Positions 1 through 12,000 of a stretch of DNA of 64,000 nt are shown here, piece by piece. A program made the position numbers and the translations under genes. Position 1 is the stretch's first letter, and each line of letters opens with the position of its first letter. This DNA comes from Pempheris klunzingeri (taxonomy: Eukaryota > Chordata > Actinopteri > Acropomatiformes > Pempheridae): contig NC_092026.1 of NCBI RefSeq assembly GCF_042242105.1, positions 19,570,691 to 19,634,690 on the forward strand, read 5' to 3'. A model generated the notes under the pieces. It was not told the origin of the DNA, did not search any database, and saw only the letters and a list, made by a program, of their open reading frames with translations.

Positions 1-702
1 TATAAACTTTTCAACTCCAACAAACAACCAGCAGATTAACCGATAATAGCTGAGCTGCTGCCCGACATCCAGACATCTGCAGAGAGACAAGTCCCACAGC
101 ATAATCCACGCCCCTAATTCAGTAGTATGTATGTAACAGTTGTCCACAGTGAGTCTTAACCATTGCACTGCCATGGAAGCAGTCTTCATGAAGAAAGTTT
201 AACTTTTTACCAACACTACTTTATTTCATTGGGTTGCTTTTGGAGAAACATGCATGTAGGTTTATATATGAGTGAAAATAGATTTCCCCAGCTGGCACAG
301 TAAAGCTTTAAATACTTTAAAACCTGCAACATAATCATATTCACAGTGAATTGCCTTCACTGTCTTAACACTTCCAGAGAGGAAAGCGAGCAAATATTAA
401 ACATGACAAGTGCTCTCTTTGACATGTTGTGGAACAAATGTGAAATGTCATTAGGGGTCATTTTTAATTTGTCCAAAAGTCCAAACTTGTTAAGAAAAAG
501 TCAGGCAGAGTGAGTTCATTTGCATGGCACGTTTCAACAACAAATGCTTTGCGTAAAACATTAAAAGCACTGTGAAGAAGTGCAACAGAAACGCGTTATA
601 AAAGAACATTTAAATACAATAAGATAAAAAAAAACAACCAAAAAATAGAATAAGACTTTTTGATAGTGATGACATGATGATATTTGATAGTGACAGGCAG
701 CA

Positions 703-745
703 GCAGAACAGAAATTAAAAGAATTAAGAGTTTAAACCTGATCTG
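703..745 (+). repeat. Left arm of 43-bp inverted repeat
   Basis: This 43-base segment is the reverse complement of 1625-1667 with two mismatches. The arms are about 880 bases apart and enclose the exon-1 relic. No target-site duplication was recognised, so it may be a foldback element or a local inverted duplication. Confidence 0.7.
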
Positions 746-884
746 CGGTGGATAAAAATGGAACGCCGCCTCTCCAGGTTTAGTTTGGACTCTGGAGAAA
801 GAAAGCAGGTCTGGGTGGTGTGGAAATGTATTGTGGCCCTAAACCACCAGGTCTTTATGAAGCAACAGTATTATTTTGATATTT

Positions 885-945
885 GATTTGAATTTTGAAA
901 ACTGATGTTCAGCTCCTCGGCCACCTGAAGGGCTGATGGGAGCTG
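885..945 (+). pseudogene. Relic of BAAT/ACOT exon 1
   Basis: Bases from about 905 onward match the middle of exon 1 of the four neighbouring acyltransferase genes (for example 3251-3290): roughly 35 of 40 positions agree by eye, including the stretch encoding the SYRADGS region. Similarity fades on both sides, there is no open frame around it and no exon 2 or 3 follows nearby. It is read as a decayed fragment of another family member, showing that the cluster was once larger on this side. The match is short, so it needs alignment to confirm. Confidence 0.6.
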
Positions 946-1624
946 GAAACATCCTACATCTGAAATTAATAGCAGAATGATATGAAAACAGGGATGAAAT
1001 AACAGGAAACTGGCAGAAATAGAAACAAAAGGAATTTTGCAGCAGATTAAGTGAAAGTGGTTTCAAATGAAGCTTTACTCTTGTTTGTGTCCCTGATAAA
1101 TTCAACAAAAAAAAAAAAAAGTGGTGTGACATCCTATGAAATGTTCAAATCTTTCTTTCAACAATTCTGACTTTTTCAGGACTTTTTGAATCCTTTATAT
1201 TCTGCATGTTTTGACAGTATGAATGTCAGCAAGCCCTCATTTCCTGCGTTTTAGTTATCAATATTAAAACAGCTGTTTTGATCATTTTTAATAAGTATCA
1301 CTGAGTATTTGATGTCTCTCAAAGTCATTTATGTCCTTCTTCCATCTAGTGTCACTTCACTTTCGCATTTTACATTTATTAATTATCAGATTATAAAAAC
1401 AGACCTCACACCAACACGCTGGAAGAAGTCCTTCTATCCTTTACTTAACCCTGCAAAGTTTGAAACTGGAGTGTTTATTGAACCTTCTGACAAATAAATA
1501 AAAAATTAAATATCAATTTGCATATATATATTGGATGTCACTGGTGCATGAATTACTGATCCCTGCACTGCATGTGTCTGATTGTATACACCAGGTTTTT
1601 TCAGGAAAAAAAAATATCACACCA

Positions 1625-1667
1625 CAGATCAGGTACAAACTCTTAATTCTTTTAATTTCTGTTCTGC
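1625..1667 (-). repeat. Right arm of 43-bp inverted repeat
   Basis: Partner of 703-745; 41 of 43 positions are complementary by direct reading. The arms are rich in A and T and do not code. Confidence 0.7.
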
Positions 1668-1779
1668 AGCTAGAGGTCTCAAAAACTCATGTATCAAACA
1701 CACTTGGCATTACAGGGTTAAGTAGAAATTGCAATTACATTTTACAGAGCGTTTTATTATTGTAATATCAGATTTATAA

Positions 1780-1870
1780 TATAGGTCCATTAACACGAAA
1801 GCTGCATTTTAATATTGTAATAAGTTGAGGTGGAGCTAATTGTAACTTCTCTATATACTTTTGGGAAGTT
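1780..1870 (-). mobile_element. Fragment of teleost CAGTGGTGGAAA-type MITE
   Basis: The segment around 1815-1850, read on the minus strand, carries the 'agttacaattagctccac' core of the common fish non-autonomous hAT-like repeat. The same core occurs at about 18294-18311. Only an internal piece is recognisable, with no termini. Confidence 0.45.
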
Positions 1871-2064
1871 TACTAATTAATAATTCATCATCATATTTCA
1901 TAAGCAGGTCATACATAATGACTGTTAAAGCTTAATCCTCAAAGTGACTGTAGCTGTACTGTATCATACATATTATATAATCATGTATGATTATGTTTCA
2001 GTACCATACTGAAGTAAGTGAATGGACTTATTTTCACTGGTGGTGTGTCTCTGTCACAGGTTGG

Positions 2065-2173
2065 TGAGCGCCCTCTGCCGGCCGAAGTGTCCAATTGCAC
2101 AAAGCTTCATTCACAAACACGAACTGCTGTTTACACCAGTTTTATAGCAGGACATTTCCAGACTCACATGCAG
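2065..2173 (+). promoter_or_regulatory. Likely promoter / 5' UTR exon of gene A
   Basis: Bases 2065-2135 are similar to the reverse complement of 17957-18028, which lies upstream of gene C; both contain 'gcacaaagcttcattca' followed by a CTGTTT motif. At 2066-2081 there is a CTCF-like core on the minus strand (CAGAGGGCGCTC). A good splice donor (CAG|GTCAGT) follows at 2173/2174. An acceptor (TTGCAG) lies at 3075, just before the coding exon of A, consistent with a 5' UTR intron 2174-3075. The transcription start itself cannot be seen. Confidence 0.45.
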
Positions 2174-3109
2174 GTCAGTAGCAGTGTTGTCTGCTTGTTT
2201 TTTTATCCATCCGAGAAAATCTCAGTACAAATGTCTACAATTCGGCACATATCCTGCTCAGCACAAACCTCTGACTTGGATTATGATTCTATGTATGTAT
2301 TATATTCCACTCAGTTTTGTCATCGAGGAGTTTCAGCTTTACCTTCTCTCTAAAACGTGTTTTTTTTTTTTAATATTGATACATTTTGCAACTTTATTGT
2401 AACATAATGTCATCGTGTCTTTCTACAAACTTTAATATCAGAAACATGAGCTGCGATTTCCTTTTCTACGTCGTTAACCTTTAGCCTAGAATAAGTCGCT
2501 CCGTCCTTGGTGCACCGGTTTCTCTGTTGTGACCTGTTTATTTGGTGGGTCATTTTATTGCCGAATTTACTGAAAGGACCCAACAATTTATCGTGTGTAA
2601 TCGGACTGCGAAGTTGTGGCTATTTCGTCGCCTGCTTGTAAAGCAAGTTTAAACTGTCAAAGTTTGAATGGAATTTGGCGTTAAGTACGTAAATAAGTAT
2701 GTAAATTTGTCTCCAGCTTTGTAAAAGTGTTTCTCGTATTGTAAAATTGTTTTGCATCTCCCGGCCACCGTAGTTAAAGCCCAGTCTCACCGCCGACAAG
2801 GGAGTTCTCCCAGTTTTGAGGCACAAGTATCACATGTTGTTGTATATGCATGCATGCATTAACAAAATGTAACATTTGTACACTGTTAAATACAATTTAA
2901 ACCGACTGTATGAGGTTTATGTGTAAGTTCTATAAATGAGGAGGAGCACTGAGTGAGAACAGGTGTTTCCAACAGACCTGCTGAATTATATTTTACATCC
3001 TGGACAGTGAAACTGCACCACAGTGTTAATGCTGACACTGATAGATATTTAGTCACTTTGTGTATTTTGTTGCAGTCAAAGGATCAACAGATTCTAACTT
3101 TCAGAAGAG

Positions 3110-4870
3110 ATGACATCCCAGGTCAGACTGATGCTGCTGCCAAGTGCCCGATGTCTGTTTGACGAGCCTGTTCATGTGAAGGTGGCCGGGCTGAGGTCCA
3201 GACAGGTGGTCACCATGAGAGCCAGATCCACTGACGAGAGGGGAGTGACGTTCAGGTCCTCGGCCAGCTACAGGGCTGATGGGAGCGGGGAGATCGACCT
3301 GCAGAGAGACCCCTCTCTCAGTGGGAGCTACGTCGGGGTGGAACCCATGGGTCTGCTGTGGTCGATGAGGGCAGACACTCTGCACAAATACTTTTACAAG
3401 AACAAAGCGTTAGACCCCCACGTGGTGAAGATCTCTGTGCACGAGGAGGAGGAGGAGGAGGAGGAGGAGGGCAGGATGCTGGTAGAAGTGATCAATGAGA
3501 GGTTTCTGCTTGGAGGCGGCGTCAGCCGGCTCCCCATCAAAGAGGGGAATATCCAGGGAGTCCTGTTTACTCCCCCAGGTCAGTGCTCTCTGTTGCTATA
3601 AATGTAGAACAACAGTATTTATTCTGCCACACGTCACTACCACAACAGGCCTTTTTCACAGCTGACATTTTGATTCGTCATAGAAAGAAAACACACACAC
3701 ATGAAGTCAAGCCGACCTATGGGTATCGGCTGCTCTTCTGTTTTCTGTCTTAAACTGTATTATACTTTGTTCCATCAAATAGTTATGAACCTGTGGTTAT
3801 AGCTGTGGTTGTAGGAGTGACATCAGTTTATTGGCACTGCATCAAAAGGATGCACATTATGTAAGTTCCAGGATTTTCTCTGATCTGCTGTTGACATTTG
3901 CTCACACGTTCCAGGAGAAGGTCCGTTTCCTGCTGTGTTGGATCTGTGCACCTTTATGTCGGAGAAGAGAGCCTGTCTGCTGGCCAACAGGGGGTTTGTG
4001 GTTCTGGCTGTAGCGGTGATCAGTGATAAGTCCGACAACGTCAATGAGATGCACCTGGACTACTTTGAAGAAGCAGTGAATTTCTTACAACAACAGCCTA
4101 AAGTGAGTTGTGTCTTTTAAACACGGCAGCATGCAGTTACAAACCTTTGATTTTCAAAGTAAGACTTTACAAAGTAAGAGATGAGAAAGCTCTCGCTGAC
4201 TGTCCTGTTACTTACAAGAAACTTTAATGAAAATACATTTTGGTCTTTTGGTTCTTCTCAGGTGGGCAGTAAAGGAGTCGGCATAATATCACGATCAAAG
4301 GGAGGAGATGTTGCACTTTCACTTGCTGCTTTTGTACCAGCTGTTAAGGCCGTCGTGTGGATCAACGGCTGCAGCGCCAATGTGGCCATTCCTTTATACT
4401 ACAGAAAACGCCACATCCTCTCACCATTACTGGTTGACATCAGCAAGGTGATTCCCACTGAGTCAGGGGCCGTCATTATCAAGTATGCTGTAAATGATCC
4501 GCTGGCAGAGGAGAACAAAGGCAGCCTGATCCCCATCGAAAAAGCAGAGGGACGTTTCCTCTTTGTGGCCTCAGAGGACGACCTCAACTGGGACAGCAAG
4601 GCTTACATGGAGATGATGGTGGAGAGACTTAAGCATCATGGGAAGGACAACTTTGAGACTGTGTGTTACCCCAGAGTGGGACACTTACTGGAGCCACCAT
4701 ACGGACCGTACTGCCCGTCGGCTTTACACGGGCTCCTTAACTTTCCTGTCCTGTGGGGGGGTGAGCCCAGCGCCCACGCAGCAGCCGAAGTCCACCTGTG
4801 GAAGAAGATCCAGGAGTTCCTCAGGTTTCACCTGAGCTGTGATGCTACACAGACTAAACCTAGACTATAG
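3110..4870 (+). CDS. BAAT/ACOT-family acyl-CoA thioesterase or acyltransferase, gene A
   Basis: Three coding exons: 3110-3578, 3915-4102, 4262-4870 (phases 1 and 0), 421 codons, the usual length for ACOT1-6/BAAT. Family members hydrolyse acyl-CoAs or transfer the acyl group to glycine or taurine. The N-terminal Bile_Hydr_Trans-type domain (about residues 10-145) includes SYRADGSGEIDL and GVEPMGLLWS. The C-terminal alpha/beta-hydrolase has a probable nucleophile Ser231 in SRSKGG, Asp325 in DDLNWDS and His360 in GHLLEPPYG. A Glu run (about 9) lies near residue 110. Exon 2 lacks the Gly-rich loop retained in gene C. The start MTSQVRL is shared by B and D and nearly by C. Oddities: RVGH replaces GAGH, and the C-terminus is PRL instead of ARL, so peroxisomal import may be weakened. 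Substrate and reaction (hydrolysis or conjugation) cannot be told from sequence. Confidence 0.9.
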
Positions 4871-7013
4871 AAGAGTGAAATTAAAAAGCCTGACTTGAAT
4901 ACAGGATACCTTTTAACCTTCAGTTAACCTGCATGTCTCTGGACTGTGGGAGGAAGGTGGAGAACCGGAGAAAACCCACGGGGAGAACATGCAGACTCCA
5001 CACAGACAGGCTCCACCTGGCTGGCAAGTTCAAATACAGAAAACATAAAATTACCAAACAAATGAAAATGGAAATTCTCAAATGAAATAAAGATGTCATT
5101 AAAAATGTGAACAGAAAAGGGGAAAACACCTTCAGAAAATTTCAAAAGTTGAAGAAACCTTTGAGTTTTTCAAAAAACGTTCAACTTTAACCAAGTTGAT
5201 AAGAAATTGTCTGGTGCTCAGCACAGGAAAACAACATGCAAAATAAAAAGTGGTCTTTTTGGAAATTAGGAAGTGCCGCCTGAAGCAGGAACTTTAAATT
5301 AGCGCATCTATATTGGTTAGTATCACGGTGTGACATATCACAATAAAGAGGCAGAAACTTAATATAAAACATCTCACAACAAAACATCTCCATTCAATTC
5401 ACATAGGCCTACTAATAAATGGTGGCAGATATGCCATGCAGCTGTTTTTAAATACAGCAGGCCTCATTGTCCTGCTGCTACGTGTTAATATGGAAATAAA
5501 GAAATACAACTTGACAACATTAAACTGCAGCTGGAGTTGAAAATTCAACCCACATTTGTTTAACTGAGGGCAGAACCAGGTCTGTACACAGTGTGAGCCT
5601 AATCTAAAAATATCTTTAAAAATGTACTTTTTTAGAAAACAAACTTGGAAACGAAAGATCGTGACATCTAATATTGAACTGCGACACATGAGCTTCCTCA
5701 TGCAGCTTGTTTTGGCACTGGGCAGGTGCATGGACGTACAAAGATGGCCGGTGTCTGGAAAGATGATTGTAAAGTTCTGGAAATGGGAAAGTGAGGAGTG
5801 TGTTGTGATGAGTGATGGATGACCATGTGATGCTTCTCATGACGGCCACGATAGCTTCAGAGGGGCGTTTCCAGACGTAGCCTACAGCGTTTTCAACTGT
5901 TATATATCACCACAGACTACAGGTGTATGTTACATGTCAGTTGTTGTGCACATTGTAAGATTTGTACTTGCATTTGTATTCATACCATGTGGCTGCCTTG
6001 TGAATTACACGCATGATCTAAGGAAAGTTTGAGCCTGTTCATCTTTTACTCAGATACTCCCATTTCAGGGCTTACAGATAAACAGAACACTGTGTTCCTG
6101 CAGATAAAATATTCAACAGTATCAAAGGTCCGTGAAGCAAAGGGGAACACAGAGTTAATCATTTTCATTAATTCAGCATCACATCAAGTCACATTTTCTG
6201 ACCTCTTCATTTCTGACGTTTCCTCTGGAAGGTGGAGGAAGCAACAGAAAAACAAGACACTTTATTCTTTCTAAACTAACCCTTCTGTCTCTAGTGTGTA
6301 AAAGGAGTCTCTTCAGTGACAAACTGTGGAAATAAAGGAAAACAACCCGACAACGTGAAGCTGCACCCTGACTCGACACTTCAACCCACATTTCTGTTCT
6401 CTGAGAGCAGAAGCAGGTCTTTTCTTCAACAGGTATGGAGACATTTTATGGCTTCTATTGTAAACAGCTTGTTCTGATGTGAGTCTGTTCTCGCTTTTAT
6501 TCTGTAAACTGAGACGCCACTCAGTCATTCATTGTAGCGCTTCTGAGCTGTGCAAGGTGACCAGTAACAACGACAGACAGGCGTCTTTAAAAAGAGGCAA
6601 AAACATGAGAACATTTCAAGTGTTGGATGTAAAACTTAATCATAGTGACACAATACATCGACGTCACTTTCTATAAGGTCATCAGGAGTTTGCAAAATAA
6701 CTATTGCTTTTTGTCCAGGACACTGATCATATTGTTCTGTGCCAGTGTTGTGGTTTGTACCATTTCTGGGGTAATTTAACTATCAGAATGAAGAAAAAGC
6801 CAGTTTAGCTGATTCAGTCCCATTAGATACAATAATTAATCAATTCAGAATTATTATTAATCATTCATTTAATAACTCGAAGCAGAGTTGCCATATTGAT
6901 GGCAAGTTGAAGGATTTCAGATTATAGGTTGGCAGCATGCATATTAAAACACTGATTAAAATATCATAATAATATTAAAACATTAAAACAATTAAATGTC
7001 CTCAAATACAGGC
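4871..7013. other. Intergenic A-B spacer
   Basis: No coding exon seen. An ATTAAA is found at 4880-4885, just after the stop of gene A, as a possible poly(A) signal. A dispersed repeat piece lies at 4919-5030. Bases 5470-5590 and 6310-6430 are divergent copies of each other ('cttcaacccacatt' or 'attcaacccacatt' within a similar context), an older internal repeat. Confidence 0.6.
4919..5030 (+). repeat. Dispersed teleost repeat, 3'-type piece
   Basis: Contains the wording widely dispersed in fish genomes, 'ggactgtgggagga' ... 'ggggagaacatgcagactcc'. In unit 2 the matching position (9472-9550) holds a different piece of what looks like the same element. Confidence 0.6.
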
Positions 7014-7300
7014 GCAAGTATCACATGTTGTTGTATATGCATGCATGCATTAACAAAATGTAACATTTGTACACTGTTAAATACAATTTAAACCGACTGT
7101 ATGAGGTTTATGTGTAAGTTCTATAAATGAGGAGGAGCACTGAGTGAGAACAGGTGTTTCCAACAGACCTGCTGAATTATATTTTACATCCAGGACAGTG
7201 AAACTGCACCACAGTGTTAATGCTGACACTGATAGATATTTAGTCACTTTGTGTATTTTGTTGCAGTCAAAGGATCAACAGATTCTAACTTTCAGAAGAG

Positions 7301-9092
7301 ATGACATCCCAGGTCAGACTGATGCTGCTGCCAAGTGCCCGATGTCTGTTTGACGAGCCTGTTCATGTGAAGGTGGCCGGGCTGAGGTCCAGACAGGTGG
7401 TCACCATGAGAGCCAGATCCACTGACGAGAGGGGAGTGACGTTCAGGTCCTCGGCCAGCTACAGGGCCGATGGGAGCGGGGAGATCGACCTGCAGAGAGA
7501 CCCCTCTCTCAGTGGGAGCTACGTCGGGGTGGAACCCATGGGTCTGCTGTGGTCGATGAGGGCAGACACTCTGCACAAATACTTTTACAAGAACAAAGCG
7601 TTAGACCCCCACGTGGTGAAGATCTCTGTGCACGAGGAGGAGGAGGAGGAGGAGGAGGAGGAGGGCAGGATGCTGGTGGAAGTGATCAATGAGAGGTTTC
7701 TGCTTGGATGCGGCGTCAGCCGGCTCCCCATCAAAGAGGGGAATATCCGGGGAGTCCTGTTTACTCCCCCAGGTCAGTGCTCTCTGTTGCTATAAATGTA
7801 GAACAACAGTATTTATTCTGCCACACGTCACTACCACAACAGGCCTTTTTCACAGCTGACATTTTGATTCGTCATAGAAAGAAAACACACACACATGAAG
7901 TCAAGCTGACCTATGGGTATCGACTGCTCTTCTGTTTTCTGTCTTAAACTGTATTATACTTTGTTCCATCAAATAGTTATGAACCTGTGGTTATAGCTGT
8001 GGTTGTAGGAGTGACATCAGTTTATTGCCACTGCATCAAAAGGATGCACATTATGTAAGTTCCAGGATTTTCTCTGATCTGCTGTTGACATTTGCTCACA
8101 CGTTCCAGGAGAAGGTCCGTTTCCTGCTGTGTTGGATCTGTGCACCTTTATGTCGGAGAAGAGAGCCTGTCTGCTGGCCAACAGGGGGTTTGTGGTTCTG
8201 GCTGTAGCGGTGATCAGTGATAAGTCCGCCAACGTCAAAGAGATGCACCTGGACTACTTTGAAGAAGCAGTGAATTTCTTACAACAACAGCCTAAAGTGA
8301 GTTGTGTCTTTTAAACACAGCAGCATGCAGTTACAAACCTTTGATTTGAACACATTTGGTAAGAAACTATTGCTTTTATTTTGTGACTTTACAAAGTAAG
8401 AGATGAGAAAGCTCTCGCTGACTGTCCTGTTACTTACAAGAAACTTTAATGAAAATACATTTTGGTCTTTTGGTTCTTCTCAGGTGGGCAGTAAAGGAGT
8501 CGGCATAATATCACGATCAAAGGGAGGAGATGTTGCACTTTCACTTGCTGCTTTTGTACCAGCTGTTAAGGCCGTCGTGTGGATCAACGGCTGCAGCGCC
8601 AATGTGGCCATTCCTTTATACTACAGAAAACGCCACATCCTCTCACCATTACTGTTTGACACCAGCAAGGTGATTCCCACTGAGTCAGGGGCCGTCATCG
8701 GCAAGTATGTTGTAAATGATCCGCTGGCAGAGGAGAACAAAGGCAGCCTGATCCCCATCGAAAAAGCAGAGGGACGTTTGCTCTTTGTGGCCTCAGAGGA
8801 CGACCTGAACTGGGACAGCAAGGCTTACATGGAGATGATGGTGGAGAGACTGAAGCATCATGGGAAGGACAACTTTGAGACTGTGTGTTACCCTGGAGCG
8901 GGACACTTACTGGAGCCACCATACGGACCGTACTGCCCGTCGGCTTTACACGGGCTCCTTAGCTTTCCCATGCTGTGGGGGGGTGAGCCCAGGTCCCACG
9001 CAGCAGCCGAAGTCCACCTGTGGAAGAAGATCCAGGAGTTCCTCAGGACTCACCTGAGCTGTGATGCTACACAGACTAAAGCTAGACTATAG
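7301..9092 (+). CDS. BAAT/ACOT-family acyl-CoA thioesterase or acyltransferase, gene B
   Basis: Coding exons 7301-7772, 8109-8296 and 8484-9092, 422 codons. Very close duplicate of gene A, introns included. Domain order is as in A: N-terminal substrate-entry domain, then alpha/beta-hydrolase with Ser232 (SRSKGG), Asp326 (DDLNWDS) and His361 (GAGHLLEPPYG). It keeps the GAGH context and ends in ARL, a good PTS1 match, so a peroxisomal location is likely. The Glu tract is one residue longer than in A. Exon 2 lacks the GGG loop. The duplication did not copy the promoter-like block upstream of A, so its own transcription start is unclear; the acceptor before the coding exon is kept (TTGCAG at 7261-7266). 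Confidence 0.9.
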
Positions 9093-12000
9093 ACACAATT
9101 AGGATGTAGGAAAGACATAAGAACAGATCATGACGTCATGGCTGCCAATCAACTGTAGCCTAGTGTAATCACACAGTCGAAGGTTTTGCAATGTTTGATG
9201 GCTGATTGTATCATGTAAGATAAAGTTACGATCAATCAAAACATGGTGCAGACTAACAGCATCTAAAAGAGTAAAGGGTAACATGGTGCATCGCTAGAGA
9301 TAATCTCCAATGTTTAATGTTAAAATGTTAAAATGAAATAGAAATGAGAGATGGCATGAAGCTGATATCATGAAAAGGTAGTTTGTGAAATAAGAGTGAA
9401 ATTAAAGAGCCTGACTTGAATAAAGGAAAAACAACAATACTGAAACATTCATTAATCATTCATCATCCACATTGTTTATCCTTAAGGCTGGAGCCAATCC
9501 CAGCTGGCACTGGGTGAGAGGTGGGGTACACTCTGGACTGCTCACCATTCAATCACCTTTGAGTTTTTTCAAAAGACATTCAACTTTAACCAACTTAATA
9601 GGAAATTGTCTGCAGCTCAGATTAAAAACAAGAGCTCTTTCATTGCACATTTTTCTTTTAGAACTTACAATATGAAGTAGGATTATGTAGACACACAGAA
9701 GAACAATATGCAAAATAAGGAGTTGTCTTTTGGAAATTAGGAAGTGCTGCCTGAAGCAGGAAAGTTAAATTACCCCGTCTGTATTGGTTTAACTTAGATG
9801 CTAAACCCTGCACCATGTGTTTATACATCCATCCATTTTCTTTTCTGTGTATGCATGTGTATGTTCCATGTATGCATGGACACTTTCCCAGAATGCAGCG
9901 GTAAAGTGTCCGTGTTCTCATTTTGAAAGATTCACTGTTTAGAACTGCTGTCATTTTTGTATTCAGTCACTTACATCATTAAACTTGTTTTGTATGTTGC
10001 CTGTTGTTTTGGCCCTAAGTCCATTCTGGATACAAGTTGAAATATTTTACGCTATAAAATATTGAAGATAACATACTGTATTTTATTTTTATATAACGCA
10101 ATGACCCTCAATAAAGTTTTTCAGTGACTGTAGTGTAGTGACATTTATGCTGTGAACTCTCCTTCTACAACAGCCCTGTCAAAAAAAATCTTTTCTGCTT
10201 TCTGTGCTCCATAACAACAATGAACAGCAGTTTCAGTCCACACAAACCTTAACCTGAACAATGTTGTGTCCCAAACTGTGAGTAGGTCTCCTAAATATAG
10301 ACTATATATAAATATAGACTACAGTATGTCCCTGATACTCTATTCCCTGGACCTCTGTTGGTTCCAAAGTAAAACAACAAATGTTATTTAGAAACTATAT
10401 AGTTTTCCTGGGTAGTAGTCATAATAATTTTGATCTTCTAGCATTCAAATATATCAAAAAATTGCATTTTTTCTTGGATTTTTGCCATTTTGTCAGCGAA
10501 TTTCTTTATTAACATTTGTTATATCAAGTACTCAAAATAGAGCAAAAATGGAAGCAGCTGCAGTATTACGGTGTGACATATTACAATAAAGAGGCAGAAA
10601 CTTAATATAAAACATCTCACAACAAAACATCTCCATTCAATTCACATAGGCCTACTAATAAATGGTGGCAACTATGCCATGCAGCTGTTTTTAAATACAG
10701 CAGGCCTCATTGTCCTGCTGCTACGTGTTAATATGGAAATAAAGAAATACAACTTGACAACATTAAACTGCAGCTGGAGTTGAAAATTCAACCCACATTT
10801 GTTTAACTGAGGGCAGAACCAGGCATTCAAAGGAACGGAGAGCTCACCACGCTGCATTTTAAGACTTTCGTACACAGTGTGAGCCTAATCTAAAAATATC
10901 TTTAAAAATGTACTTTTTTAGAAAACAAACTTGGAAACGAAAGATCGTGACATCTAATATTGAACTGCGACACATGAGCTTCCTCATGTAGCTTGTTTTG
11001 GCACTGGGCAGGTGCATGGACGTGCAAAGATGGCCGGTGTCTGGAAAGATGATTGTAAAGTTCTGGAAATGGGAAAGTGAGGAGTGTGTTGTGATGAGTG
11101 ATGGATGACCATGTGATGCTTCTCATGACGGCCACGATAGCTTCAGAGGGGCATTTCCAGACGTAGCCTACAGCGTTTTCAACTGTTATATATCACCACA
11201 GACTACAGGTGTATGTTATATGAGAACATTTCAAGTGTTGGATGTAAAACTGAATCATAGTGACACAATACATCGACGTCACTTTCTATAAGGTCATCAG
11301 GAGTTTGCAAAATAACTATTGCTTTTTGTCCAGGACACTGATCATATTGTTCTGTGCCAGTGTTGTGGTTTGTACCATTTCTGGGGTAATTTGATAATTA
11401 GAATGAATTCATCATTATCATGGATAATGAATCATTATTATCATTATTATGTTGATTAATGGGATTGTCCACCTTGGGAGGAGGCACCACTTTGAAAATG
11501 AAAAAGCCAGTTTAACTGATTCAGTCTCATTAAATACAATAATTCATAAATTCGGAATCATTATCAATAATGAATTGAATAACTACAAGCAGAATTACCG
11601 TATTGATAGCTAGTTGAAGGATTTCAGACTAGAGGCTGGCAGCATGTGTACTGAACCATTTATTCAAACATAGCAAAGTCAACATACAAATCAATCTAAC
11701 TAAACGTGTCCAACTAAAGAACAACAGGGAGATTGAATTTGTCTGCAGACTGTGGCTAAAGATTAATGCTTCAGGCTTAGCTATAAATACTGAGCTGAAA
11801 CTTTGAATGGGAAGGCTTCTGGGTTGTCTGGTCCCGAGGATTTTAAAGAACAACACAAAAGTCACAAACACTGCCTGAGAAGTGTGAGGAGGCTCTGCAT
11901 TCCCTGGTAAAGTAGTAAAGTAAGGCACTCGTGTTTTAAAGTGTCTAATGCTGAGTGAGGTGGATTAGCTGGTGGTAACTGCATGTATCTCTCCCATCTA

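Larger units (their letters stand above)
1..2060. other. Flank with no intact gene
   Basis: AT-rich sequence left of the acyltransferase cluster. I see no intact coding exon. It contains an exon-1 relic (885-945), an inverted repeat pair (703-745 and 1625-1667) and a piece of a teleost MITE (about 1780-1870). Homopolymer A runs and short random ORFs account for the rest. Confidence 0.6.
2823..6945 (+). repeat. Tandem duplication unit 1 (carries gene A)
   Basis: The segment starting at about 2823 is repeated from about 7014 with near identity through the 5' UTR intron, exons and introns of genes A and B. Downstream, 5310-5940 is repeated at about 10565-11215, and 6605-6945 at about 11220-11650. 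Unit-specific insertions or deletions differ between the copies. Confidence 0.85.
7014..11650 (+). repeat. Tandem duplication unit 2 (carries gene B)
   Basis: Second copy of 2823-6945. It has extra sequence right after the stop of gene B (9093-9390) and around 9640-10560 that unit 1 lacks. It lacks the part equivalent to about 5945-6600. Confidence 0.85.

Noticed and set aside
839-1132. 97-codon minus-strand frame
   Set aside because: Antisense over the exon-1 relic and an A run; not a gene.
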